Shown here piece after piece: positions 42,404-50,857 of a DNA stretch of 54,298 nucleotides. Within the stretch, counting starts at the first letter, position 1, and each line of letters opens with the position of its first letter. Below the pieces are notes generated by a model. It made no database searches and was not told where the DNA came from. It saw only the letters and a list, made by a program, of their open reading frames with translations. Made by a program: the position numbers and the translations under genes. The DNA is from Phaeodactylibacter sp. (GTDB lineage: Bacteria; Bacteroidota; Bacteroidia; Chitinophagales; Saprospiraceae), in assembly GCA_024102975.1 (NCBI GenBank), contig JAGFJD010000306.1:1-54298 (forward strand), written 5' to 3'.

Positions 42404-42910
42404 ATGAGAAAGCAATTTGAAGCCTACATGGCAGCGGTGAATAACCACGATATAGAAAAAGCACTGCGTTTTCTTTCCGACTCCTTCCAACTGCAATTTC
42501 CTGATTACAACACCACCATCGATAAAGAAGGTTTTGCCGATATATTGGGATGGGATAAAGGGGTCAACGGCAAGATGGCTTTCTCGGACCTGGAAGAGGA
42601 AGAATATTCCATCAAGGGCAGGTTTACCGAACGCAATGATTTTTTGCAACTTATCGGGATAGCCTCCTTAGAATCAACAATGGTATTCTGGTTCAGCAAA
42701 CCTGGACGGATCGTCAAACAAGTCTATACGGCTCTGCCCGGCCAGCCTTCCCCTCAGGAAAAAATGCAGCCGGCCGTCGAATGGGCCAAAGAACACCGGC
42801 CGGACGAACTGCAGGCGATCTATACCCGTGGACAAATGCGGTACAACCAGAAAATGGGCGAACGGTGGGTGGCCCTGCTCCGGGAGTGGAAAGCGGCAAG
42901 TAGAAGTTAA
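42404..42910 (+). CDS. SnoaL/NTF2-like protein
   Basis: A 168-residue cytoplasmic protein with the NTF2-like start FEAYMAAVNNHDIEKALRFLSDSFQLQFPDYN, seen as YMAAVNNHDIEKALRFL, followed by a helix KEGFADILGWDKGVNG and strands that fit the cone-shaped fold (EYSIKGRFTERNDFLQLIG, STMVFWFSKPGRIVKQVYT). Related proteins are polyketide cyclases, isomerases or binding proteins; active-site residues are not conserved enough to name a reaction. It sits between two copies of a MITE-like element. ATG 42404 agrees with the domain start. Confidence 0.78.
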   Translation: MRKQFEAYMAAVNNHDIEKALRFLSDSFQLQFPDYNTTIDKEGFADILGWDKGVNGKMAFSDLEEEEYSIKGRFTERNDFLQLIGIASLESTMVFWFSKPGRIVKQVYTALPGQPSPQEKMQPAVEWAKEHRPDELQAIYTRGQMRYNQKMGERWVALLREWKAASRS

Positions 42911-42993
42911 AAAAACACAGATAAGGCCAGGAATGTATCAAAGACAGGTTAAATGCGGCAGAAATCGCAAAGGCGTGCCTGTACCGGATAGGA

Positions 42994-43141
42994 AGAACAG
43001 CTATACTACTAGACATTTTTCTGGACACAGAGTACCCAGAGAAGACACAGAGCCAAACAGAGGCTTGATTATCAATGGAAAAAACTCCGTGTTCTCTGTG
43101 TCCAAAACCATTTTGTCCAGTAGTGTGAAAGAACAGCTATA
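42994..43141. mobile_element. MITE-like palindromic element 2 with perfect 12-bp flanking direct repeat
   Basis: AGAACAGCTATA occurs at 42994-43005 and again at 43130-43141, flanking a 124-bp palindrome-like element. Its ends are CTACTAGACATTTTTCTGG and CCATTTTGTCCAGTAGTG, nearly the same as element 1, and inside them GGACACAGAG pairs with CTCTGTGTCC. The direct repeat is as expected from target duplication on insertion. No ORF; probably moved by a transposase encoded elsewhere. TSDs of 8-13 bp would fit IS4-type transposases (inference). Confidence 0.65.
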
Positions 43142-43186
43142 TTAGAAGCTGTTTCCGCCTATTCCAAACGCCAAAACGATGATGCG

Positions 43187-44386
43187 ATGAAGAAAACCTT
43201 ACTCCTGCTCTTATCCCTTGGCCTGCTTCAGCAATGCACCACCTACCACCGCGTCCGGTCGAACAACCTTGTGACGAAAGCTACCCTGCCGGAAGCGCAA
43301 TTCTACGAGGAGATTCCCTTCAGGCTGGTCCACGGGTTGCCGGCCGTCCCGGTATACATCGGGCCGGACAGCGCCCGCTACGATTTCTTATTCGACACCG
43401 GCGGCTACACGGTGCTGTCCGAAGCGCTGAAGGACAAAGCCGCCGGCGTCCACCCAAAGAGTTACATCGACGTTAAAGACGCCAACAACCAAACGGCGAG
43501 AATCCACACGTATCTACTGGATCGCCTGGCCGTCGGGCCGGTGGCCTTTCAGGACGTCGGCTTTGCCCGGATCGGCTTCACCGAAGCTGACTTCTTTTCC
43601 TGCCCCGGCATCGCTGGCACCATCGGCCCTAATATCATGAAGGAGTGCATCTGGTATTTCGATTACGACAACCACCGGATCATCGCCACCGACCAACTGG
43701 AAAGGATTCCCGGCATCGAAACGGCAACGCGCATCCCCATCAAAACCAACAACATCAACAAGCCGCTGATGGAATTTACCATCGACGGCCAAACGGGCCG
43801 TTTCACCTTCGATACCGGCGACGACGGCTTCATCACCCTGCAGCAATCCTTTGTAGGCAGCCTGGCACGCGATTACCCTTCCGTCGCTAAATTGGGGCAA
43901 ACTGTACAGGCGGGGCACGGCAAAACCCGGGAAGATGTATCCTTAATCAGAATTGATTCCATCCGCCTGGGCGGGGTCCTGCTGGAGAACCCTATTGCCG
44001 TGTCCAGAAACAGCCCGGCGCACAGCCTGGGCGCAGGGATTTTTGATGCTTACAATGTAGTATTCAACCTGGGGCAGGACGAGGTGTTCTTCATCAAACG
44101 GAAAAACGCTTCCCCGAAAGCGGAATGGCGGTCGTTCGGCTTCGGCATCGACCTGGAAGATCAAAAACTGGCCGTAGGCTATATCTACGCCAACAGCCCG
44201 GCAAGCAAAGCCGGCATTCAGGTAGGGGATGAACTGGACAAAATCAACGGGGAAGCGTTTCGCTTTTCCGATTATTGCGATTTCCTGAATAATTTTGAGC
44301 TGCCCCCCCTGGAAGAGATAGAGCTGGAACTGGTTCGCAACGGCGAACGCTTCAAAGCAAAGCTGAAAAAAGAAAGGATTTTATAA
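43187..44386 (+). CDS. Retropepsin-like aspartyl protease with PDZ domain, lipoprotein
   Basis: A 399-residue envelope protein. The signal peptide ends in a lipobox (LLQQC, Cys17). Two aspartic-protease half-domains follow, each with its own DTG: YDFLFDTGGYTVLSE near residue 67 and GRFTFDTGDDGFITLQ near 210, so one chain can form the paired active site that retropepsins make by dimerising. IAGTIGPNIM and HSLGAGIFDAYNVVF are the matching hydrophobic-glycine motifs. The last 85 residues are a PDZ domain (VGYIYANSPASKAGIQVGDELDKING). This layout is common in Bacteroidota; substrates are unknown. ATG 43187 starts the signal peptide. Confidence 0.9.
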   Translation: MKKTLLLLLSLGLLQQCTTYHRVRSNNLVTKATLPEAQFYEEIPFRLVHGLPAVPVYIGPDSARYDFLFDTGGYTVLSEALKDKAAGVHPKSYIDVKDANNQTARIHTYLLDRLAVGPVAFQDVGFARIGFTEADFFSCPGIAGTIGPNIMKECIWYFDYDNHRIIATDQLERIPGIETATRIPIKTNNINKPLMEFTIDGQTGRFTFDTGDDGFITLQQSFVGSLARDYPSVAKLGQTVQAGHGKTREDVSLIRIDSIRLGGVLLENPIAVSRNSPAHSLGAGIFDAYNVVFNLGQDEVFFIKRKNASPKAEWRSFGFGIDLEDQKLAVGYIYANSPASKAGIQVGDELDKINGEAFRFSDYCDFLNNFELPPLEEIELELVRNGERFKAKLKKERIL

Positions 44387-44595
44387 AACCTGACCTCTCC
44401 CGTGAAGGGGGCCGGCATCATCGATTGCAATGGCTATCATGGACAAACATCAAACCCCAAACCGCGCCCCCACTCTCCCGGCATGTGCCTGGATCGGCCG
44501 GCCCTTCGGCAGACGGAGTCGGCGCAAGCATAAGGCTATGGCCGCCGAAGACCGAGGCGGACTACGGCCCGCCAAAGGCGGAGGCAGATAAAAAT
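44387..44595. other. Gap after the protease gene, no gene seen
   Basis: GC-rich noncoding DNA with a stretch of CCGAAG/CTTCGG-containing short inverted words (about 44500-44585) just before the GCGAACC repeat tract. No gene or named element is recognised. Confidence 0.4.
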
Positions 44596-44688
44596 AGCGA
44601 ACTGCGAACCGCGAACCGCGAATAGCGAACCGCAAACAGCGAACCGCAAACAGCGAACCGCGAACAGCGAACAGCGAACAGCGAACCA
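44596..44688. repeat. GCGAACC/GCGAACA heptamer tandem repeat, about 13 units
   Basis: Roughly 13 units of 6-8 bp built from GCGAACC, GCGAACA and GCAAACA run head to tail. The same word appears elsewhere between genes (about 8890-8915 as complement, 42311-42333), so it is a dispersed family. It lies between two convergent genes. Confidence 0.8.
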
Positions 44689-44695
44689 CGCCCCC

Positions 44696-47600
44696 CTAAA
44701 AATTCGTCCCCAACGCCACGCTCACCACTGCCGTTTCCTCCCGCGACGCCCCCACCAGCAAGCTCAGCGTGTAGGAGCGCGACAGCGGAATGAGATAGAT
44801 TCCGCCCCCGTAGGACGCCTGCCAGTCCTCCTCCGTTTGGCCCTCCTGGATGATCTTGCCCATATCGTAGAAGCCGATCAGGCCGAACCGGATGGGCACG
44901 ACTGCCGTTTCCAGCTGGCCCACCGGAACGCGCAGCTCGGAGTTGAAATACACGCGGCTGTCGCCGGCAAAGCGGTTGCGTTGGAAGCCGCGCAGGCCCT
45001 GGTTCTGGCCCAGCTGGGGCAGCTTGTAGAAGGGCACGTCGCCGAAGGAAGTGCCGTAGCCCGCTTTCAGCCCAAGGGTTAGCGGAAAAAGCCGCGGGCT
45101 GAGGAAATATTCGATAAACAGGTCGGTAACCCCATAGTTCTGATCGCCGTCGATCAGGCCCGCCTCCTGGGCGGCCCGCAGGCGGTAGCCCCGGGTGGGA
45201 AATACCCGGTGGTCGCGCAGGTCGATCTCCAGCGCAAGTTCGGCATCGGCGATACCGAGTTCTTCGGCGCCGAAGATGCCGGCGCTGTCCGCCAGGATGG
45301 TGTTGTCCTTAACCGGCACGTTGTTCTGGCTGTAGCCCACCGTCAGGCTGGCCAGGCTGCGCTTCCAGAACTGCCGCTGCAGGCCGAAACGCCCTTCGAG
45401 GCGGTTGAGGCGGACGAGGTAGTAGTCGTCGTTGAACAGATCCTCATCGTAGCTGATGCCGTTGCCGATGCCGAAGAAGTAGTTGAAATTGTCGGGCTGC
45501 GCCCAGGTGGCGTGCAGCAGCAGGTCCCATTTGCGGATGACGTGCCGGACCTGGCCGTCGTAGCTCAGGGCGAAGTTGCTCAGCGTGCCCACCTGGAAGC
45601 CGAACTTGTGTTTGGCGCTGTAATCGCGCTTGTGGAAATTGCGGCGGGTGAAGGTCACGCCCCCGTTCAGCATCAGGCCGTTGAAGGTGTTGAAGCTGAT
45701 CACGGCCAGCGGGAAGTAGGTGTTGTAGGCGAAGGCGGTGCGGTCGTAATAATACAGCTCCTCATTCCAGCTGTTGACGGCGCGCCCTTCCGTGCCGAGG
45801 CTGAGGACGGCGTCGTTGTTTTTCTCGTACACCAGAGTGCGTTTCCCGCCTTTTTTCACCTGGGAGTTATCGGAAATCACATCTTCTCCGGCACCGCCCA
45901 CCAGGCGGAGCTTTATTGCCCGGTCCGCCGTTCCTTCCACCAGAAAATGGTCGTCGCCGTGCAGGCCGTAGAGGCGGATTTCCCGCGTCTCCTCCGGCAG
46001 GAAGCGGCGGCGGTAGGTGAGGCTGGAATCTTTTTGTTGCCTGATTTCCACGAGGGTGCTGCCGTCGGGGTTCCGGCTGACGTGGAAATATTCCTTTTTG
46101 TTGGTTCCGGGCACATCCACGTATCTGGCGAGCAGGCGGTAGAACCGGCCGGCGTAGCCTTCCAGGTCCTGCCGGCGGCGGATCAGCCTGGCAGCGATCT
46201 CCTTTCCGGACAGCTCGTAGTTCTCCCGGGGCATCCGGCGGACGGCCCGTTCGAGTTCCTCCGGGGGCAGGGCCTGCTGTACCTCCCGGGCGGCCTGTAA
46301 CCAGTCTTCCCGCGTAAGGCCATTGCCCAGGAAGCGGTCCATGTGGCGGGCCTGGTAGGTCAGGGAGCGCACGCTTTTGATCTGGTAGCCGAAGTGTTCG
46401 AGGTTGGGCACCGCCCATTGCCGCTCGGCCAGCCAGGGGAGGAAGCCGTCCAGGTTGGAAAAGGCGTGGTCGCGGTCGCGGGGGATGGGGCGGACATAGA
46501 CGCCGTTTTCTTTCTTAAAGCCCGCCCACTTCCAGTTGTCCTCGTGCTTGCTCCAGTCGCCGATCAGGATGTCGAATAGGCGGGCGCGGGCGAACTCACG
46601 GGTGTCGAGCCGGATACCCGGGCTGTCGTACATTTCGTGGAAGAGGTCATAGCTCTTATAAATTTCATCGGCATTGCCGAAGGGGAGCGGCCCTTTGCCG
46701 CCGTTGGTGGGCCGTTCCTCCACCATGCCCATCATGTTGGCAAAGGTGGAGCGGAACTGCCCCAGCTTCGGGTCGTCCGGCATGACGTACAGGCGGGGCG
46801 AAGCGTGCAGGATGCCCAGCTCGTCCAGCATGGGCGCCACGGCCAGAGCGCCATAGGGCTGCTGCGAGCTGGTCTGGTCGCGGGTAATGGCGGCAGCAAT
46901 GGTGCGGCGCAGGGTATAGCTCAGGGCCGACACCGGGTCTTTATCGACGGAGCGGAAGACATACTGCCTGCCGTCGTGGGTTTGCATCTTCAGGGAGATG
47001 GTCTGCCGGCCGCCGCCGCGCTCCAGCACTTCGAGGCCGCCGTAAGCCGTGTCCAGCCGCAGCACCGGCGCCAAAACCGGCGCCGCCCAGCTGGTGCGGT
47101 AGTGGGGGCCGAAGAACAGGCGGTGCAGCCCCCCGGCGGCATAGTGGGGGCCGGCAGCCATGCGGACACTGTCCGGCACCGCCGGAGCGGAGGCTTCCTC
47201 CTGTAGGGATGGCGCCAGGCAGGGTGCTTTCACGTGGTTGACGGGAATATCCGCCTCCCCGGCCTGGCAGGGCGACCGGTACAGGATGCCGGTTTCGCCG
47301 CCGGCAAACCCGTCGCCGGTATACCGCAGGAAGGTGTAGCCGACGGCGCCGTCGGCCTGGTAGTGCAGCTGGATCAGGCCGGGCTCGGCACGCGCCAGCC
47401 GCGCCAGGCGGTTGTGTTTTACATAAGAAGCCGAAAGCGGCGCGCCGCTGTTGACCAGGCTGTTGCCGTAGTAGGACAGGATTTGCTGGTTGGCCTCGTG
47501 GCCCGACAGGAAGATGACGTTCTCGTACTCCCGCCCCAGGCCGAGCAGGTATTCCGACAATTTTTCAAACCGTTCATTGCTGATATCCCGGGCGTTGCCG

Positions 47601-48304
47601 ACGTTTTCGTGGTAGGCGGCGTAAATCCCGCCCAGGACCGGCGGGAGAAGATGAGTGCGCAGCGGGAAAAAACCGCCGTATTTCCCGAGCGAAAAAGGCG
47701 GGAAGTGGCCGGCGAGCACCACGTTGCGCTCCTGGTTCTCCTTGATGGCGTCCTCGATCTCTTCGTGGATGGCAGCCTCCACGATCTCGTCGCACACGGC
47801 GTCGGCCGGGATGGGCTTGCGGTAGGGGTGGTTCCACCACTGGGTGTTCAGGGCCAGCAGCAGGATATTGTCGCCAATCTCCACCATGTCCGGCCCCGGG
47901 CAGCCATTGTCGATCAGCCAGTCTGCGTTTTCAGGCGCATGCTTTTGCACGTATTCCTCCAGGGCGCGGATACAATCCCAGCCCTCCGGGCCGGAGTTCG
48001 CCCAGTCGCGGTCGCCGGGCAGGATGCCCATCTGCACGCCATCCAGGCCGCGGACGAGGCCCAGCAGGGCGTCGACCGGTGCCTCCGGCGGTTGTTTGCC
48101 GTCGCAATCCGGGACGATGTCGCCGGCAACCAGGAGGTAAACCGGTTCGCCGGCCTGCTCCAGTTCCTGTCGCAGTTGGCCCCAGTAAGCGTGGCCGGGC
48201 GGTATGTCGGCCGGGTTGCCGAGCAGCCAGAGGTGCTGAGCGGGCTGGGCATGGGCGACAGACATCAACAGGCAGGGCAGGCAGAGAGAAAGGAGGTATC
48301 GCAT
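44696..48304 (-). CDS. Exported metallophosphatase fused to an outer-membrane beta-barrel
   Basis: A 1202-residue outer-membrane protein. A signal peptide (YLLSLCLPCLLMSVAHAQ) leads into a calcineurin-like phosphatase domain in the first 330 residues: LVAGDIVPDC, ILPGDRDW, VVLAGHFPPF and IFLSGHEANQ carry the metal-binding Asp/His/Asn set, although some first-motif residues are not the classical ones. A middle region (about 380-830) includes KHEDNWKWAGF and PRDRDHAFSN. The C-terminal 370 residues form a BamA/Omp85-like surface-antigen barrel (HRVFPTRGYRLRAAQEAG, seen as DHRVFPTRGYRL, then GLRGFQRNRFAGDS and a final aromatic VALGTNF). Such fusions occur across Bacteroidota; the substrate is unknown. 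Length is normal for the family. Confidence 0.88.
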   Translation of the reverse strand: MRYLLSLCLPCLLMSVAHAQPAQHLWLLGNPADIPPGHAYWGQLRQELEQAGEPVYLLVAGDIVPDCDGKQPPEAPVDALLGLVRGLDGVQMGILPGDRDWANSGPEGWDCIRALEEYVQKHAPENADWLIDNGCPGPDMVEIGDNILLLALNTQWWNHPYRKPIPADAVCDEIVEAAIHEEIEDAIKENQERNVVLAGHFPPFSLGKYGGFFPLRTHLLPPVLGGIYAAYHENVGNARDISNERFEKLSEYLLGLGREYENVIFLSGHEANQQILSYYGNSLVNSGAPLSASYVKHNRLARLARAEPGLIQLHYQADGAVGYTFLRYTGDGFAGGETGILYRSPCQAGEADIPVNHVKAPCLAPSLQEEASAPAVPDSVRMAAGPHYAAGGLHRLFFGPHYRTSWAAPVLAPVLRLDTAYGGLEVLERGGGRQTISLKMQTHDGRQYVFRSVDKDPVSALSYTLRRTIAAAITRDQTSSQQPYGALAVAPMLDELGILHASPRLYVMPDDPKLGQFRSTFANMMGMVEERPTNGGKGPLPFGNADEIYKSYDLFHEMYDSPGIRLDTREFARARLFDILIGDWSKHEDNWKWAGFKKENGVYVRPIPRDRDHAFSNLDGFLPWLAERQWAVPNLEHFGYQIKSVRSLTYQARHMDRFLGNGLTREDWLQAAREVQQALPPEELERAVRRMPRENYELSGKEIAARLIRRRQDLEGYAGRFYRLLARYVDVPGTNKKEYFHVSRNPDGSTLVEIRQQKDSSLTYRRRFLPEETREIRLYGLHGDDHFLVEGTADRAIKLRLVGGAGEDVISDNSQVKKGGKRTLVYEKNNDAVLSLGTEGRAVNSWNEELYYYDRTAFAYNTYFPLAVISFNTFNGLMLNGGVTFTRRNFHKRDYSAKHKFGFQVGTLSNFALSYDGQVRHVIRKWDLLLHATWAQPDNFNYFFGIGNGISYDEDLFNDDYYLVRLNRLEGRFGLQRQFWKRSLASLTVGYSQNNVPVKDNTILADSAGIFGAEELGIADAELALEIDLRDHRVFPTRGYRLRAAQEAGLIDGDQNYGVTDLFIEYFLSPRLFPLTLGLKAGYGTSFGDVPFYKLPQLGQNQGLRGFQRNRFAGDSRVYFNSELRVPVGQLETAVVPIRFGLIGFYDMGKIIQEGQTEEDWQASYGGGIYLIPLSRSYTLSLLVGASREETAVVSVALGTNF

Positions 48305-48350
48305 AGGCAGGGTTTTGGCTCAGCGGGGCCCGGAGGCCGGTTTTGGAGAT

Positions 48351-48540
48351 ATACTGGCGCACGCCTGGCTTTTGCTTAAACGTATGTGTCCAGCGCTATC
48401 TGGAGCGCGGACCTCCAGGTCCGCGTCATTGAAACCAGATTAGGCGCCTTGTCTACGCGGACCTGGAGGTCTGCGCTCCGGCCTTTCTAATGTTCTTAAG
48501 CGCTAAACACATACGGCTTAAACCAAGCGTGCGCCAGTAT
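48351..48540. mobile_element. 190-bp nested palindrome, MITE-like, with TA at both ends
   Basis: Perfect 14-bp terminal inverted repeat ATACTGGCGCACGC (48351-48364) and GCGTGCGCCAGTAT (48527-48540). Inside, about 30 more bp pair imperfectly (around TATGTGT and ACACATA), and a third stem pairs GGAGCGCGGACCTCCAGG with its complement near 48456-48480 (24 of 25 over the full arms). TA dinucleotides at both ends fit insertion by an IS630/Tc1-type transposase (inference). No ORF. The flanking DNA up to 48676 shows nothing else. Confidence 0.6.
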
Positions 48541-48676
48541 AAAAACGGCTCCCGAACAGCGACTAAGTGTTGGTTAAATCGCGAACGGCAAACAAACGTA
48601 CCGGCAATTTACGCAATACCCCGGAAAACCGGGAAGGTGCGGGAGGGAAAATAAGGTGGGGATGGCCTGGCGGCCC

Positions 48677-50305
48677 CTATCTCGTAATGGCCAGCTTTGT
48701 TGTTTGCCGCCGCCCGCCCTGGTTTATTTCCACCCAATACAGGCCCGGGGGCAATCCCGAGACATTCCATTCAACCTGGCCCCTGCCGGAAGCTTCCATC
48801 AGGCGCCGCCCGGCGGCATCGTACAGCCGGGCCGTTATCTCCGCTGCCTGCCCATTCAGTCCGATGAATATCCGCCGGGACGCCGGATTGGGAAACATCC
48901 GGATGCCTGTCTGCGCCACCGGGACGCCGTCGGTTCCGGTAACAATCGCATACGGCATATCCGTTTCCGCCGACCCCATCAGCGTCCCGTCCACAGAATA
49001 ACCGCTGACGCGGAACCAGTAGAGGGAATCGGCGGGCCAGCCGGCAGGAGTCCAGGCGTACTCCGTGACGGGCAGGCCTTCGGCCAGGGTGGCCCAGGTG
49101 GCTTTATTATCAAGGCTTAGGAAGACGTCATACGCAACCGGACGGCCGTCGTCGGGGTTGAGCAACTGCCAGCGGATGGGCTGGGTGGCGGGATTCCACG
49201 CCTGCCCGGCAGCCGGGCTAAGGATCTCCAGGGCGGGATGCTCGTACTGGTGCAGCAATTCGGCAAAGCCCTGCCCGCTGACGGGCTGGCCGCCCACTGT
49301 TCCTTCGATGGCTATCGTACCCTCGTAAAAGCGGAAAGGAAGGGAGACTTCCTGATCGGAATGCAGGGTGGTCATGATCAGGTCAGCATCCAGCGCTTCG
49401 CTGGTGAAGCGCCATTGCTGGGCATAACACGCCTCATTGTCCGGCATCCAGGCGTATCCCAGGCGCTCCAGCCCGAAATCCGAACTGGTGACGCTGGTGG
49501 AATCGTTCACGTAGGCGGTGAAAATGCGGTAGGTGGCCGTATCCGGTATCTCGTCTTCAAAGGTGAAGATATTCCACAGGTTGATGTCCATGCCGTTGTC
49601 CAGCTGCAGGCTGAACCACTCGTAGGGCTCGCCGGTATTGGGGTTGAAATCGCCGTACTGCCGGTCGATCCAGGCGATGCCGCTGACGGGCTCGGTGAGG
49701 CCCTGGAAAGTCAGCGTGCCGCTTACCTCCACGGCGGTTTGGGAGTAATAATAGGTATAGTTGTCCACCCCCTGATACAGGAATCCCGTGCCGCCGACCA
49801 TCAGCGGCGGTTTAAGGGCTTTGTAGTCCAGCTCGATGGCGCCGTGCGCGCCGGCGGCGGAGAGGTGGTACTCAAAGGGTATGAGCTGGCCCTGCGTATC
49901 TCTTTTCGTCACCCAGCTTTCCGGGCTGCCGAAGCCGACGCTGGCGCGGATTTCCAGATGATCTTCCGCCAGGGTGGTGTAGCTGGCGGGTTGGGTTTCG
50001 TCGTAGAATGCGCCCGTATCCTCATTGGCGAGGTTCAGGATGCGGAAGCCGTCGAAGCCGAGGACGGGATAGTGGAAGTACGTGAGCATGAAAGAGTACT
50101 CCGTGCCGGTTTCCAGCCCGGTGACGCGGGCGTTGGTGTACCACCATTCGATGGGGTCGCCCGGGTGGGCGCCCTCGTCCTGCGGGAAGTCCAGCACGCT
50201 GCCGGCTTCGTGGTAGGGATAGGTTTTCCAGCTTTGGGCGGCGGCGCTCCCCGCCAGGAAATGAAGGGCCAGCGAGAATAAAACGGAGAAAGAGAAATGG
50301 TTCAT
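48677..50305 (-). CDS. Exported CrtC/AttH-like lipocalin protein with T9SS sorting domain
   Basis: A 542-residue exported protein. Signal peptide FSFSVLFSLALHFLAGSAAAQ. Residues 35-345 match the AttH/carotenoid 1,2-hydratase (CrtC) superfamily: HPGDPIEWWYTNARV, GTEYSFMLTYFHYP, YTYYYSQTAVEVSGTL, IAWIDRQYGDFN and EWFSLQLDNGMDINLW, where the DRQ-G segment is the most conserved part. A fibronectin-like domain (about 370-460, LEILSPAAGQAWNP) and a T9SS type A sorting domain (IRMFPNPASRRIFIGL, LYDAAGRRLM, LPPGLYWVEI) follow. Whether it hydrates a carotenoid or another lipid cannot be told. Its ATG overlaps the stop of a truncated beta-lactamase fragment by four bases (ATGA), probably an accidental result of the deletion there. 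Confidence 0.85.
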   Translation of the reverse strand: MNHFSFSVLFSLALHFLAGSAAAQSWKTYPYHEAGSVLDFPQDEGAHPGDPIEWWYTNARVTGLETGTEYSFMLTYFHYPVLGFDGFRILNLANEDTGAFYDETQPASYTTLAEDHLEIRASVGFGSPESWVTKRDTQGQLIPFEYHLSAAGAHGAIELDYKALKPPLMVGGTGFLYQGVDNYTYYYSQTAVEVSGTLTFQGLTEPVSGIAWIDRQYGDFNPNTGEPYEWFSLQLDNGMDINLWNIFTFEDEIPDTATYRIFTAYVNDSTSVTSSDFGLERLGYAWMPDNEACYAQQWRFTSEALDADLIMTTLHSDQEVSLPFRFYEGTIAIEGTVGGQPVSGQGFAELLHQYEHPALEILSPAAGQAWNPATQPIRWQLLNPDDGRPVAYDVFLSLDNKATWATLAEGLPVTEYAWTPAGWPADSLYWFRVSGYSVDGTLMGSAETDMPYAIVTGTDGVPVAQTGIRMFPNPASRRIFIGLNGQAAEITARLYDAAGRRLMEASGRGQVEWNVSGLPPGLYWVEINQGGRRQTTKLAITR

Positions 50306-50775
50306 AGTATGATGGGATTTTGCGGCGCGAAGAGCTTCGACTTCAGGTAGGGCCACAGGAAACTGCCCGGCGCGGGGTTCAGCCCGGAAGTATGGGTAAC
50401 CAGATGCTTCAGAGTGATGGCATGGCCCTCGCAGGTGGGCTGCTTCATGGAGACGGGCAGGTATTGCTGTATGGGATCGCCCAGTTCCATCTCTCCCTTT
50501 TCTACCTGCTCCATCAGCAGGGTGGCGGTTAAGGTCTTGGTGATGGAGCCGACCTCGAAGATGGCGTTTTCCTGATCCGCTTCCCTCACCTGCCCGTCCT
50601 CCTTGATGTAGCCGTACCGGTATTCCTCGCCGTTGTGGACGATGCCGACGGCCACCTCCGCCTTGTCCGGCAGGCCGGCGAGGAATGCGTCGATGGCACT
50701 TTTGACCTCGGGGGATTGCACGGTCATGGAAAGGGAGAGCAAACACAGCAGGGAGAGGCTAGCGATCTTTTTCAT
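50302..50775 (-). pseudogene. Truncated serine beta-lactamase-family protein
   Basis: 157 residues with a signal peptide (KKIASLSLLCLLSLSMTVQS) and the N-terminal third of a class C/PBP4-type serine hydrolase: the catalytic SxxK motif in FEVGSITKTLTATLL, and ITLKHLVTHTSGL. The second and third motifs (YxN and HxG/KTG) are absent because the frame ends soon after HTSGL with unrelated residues (LFAPQNPIIL). Full-length relatives are 350-500 residues, so the gene lost its 3' part by deletion up to the start of the next gene. Enzymatic activity is not expected. Confidence 0.82.
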
Positions 50776-50857
50776 AGATTGTCCCAGTTCTTATTTTTAC
50801 GTTTTTCATCCAGGTTTTCTGATTGTCCCGGATTTGCCAGGCCTTGAAGCCTAAGAT

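Noticed and set aside
45209..46300. 363-residue plus-strand ORF opposite the metallophosphatase gene, and similar ones at 47234-48379 and 49238-50281
   Set aside because: Antisense to well-supported genes; long only because of high GC and codon bias.
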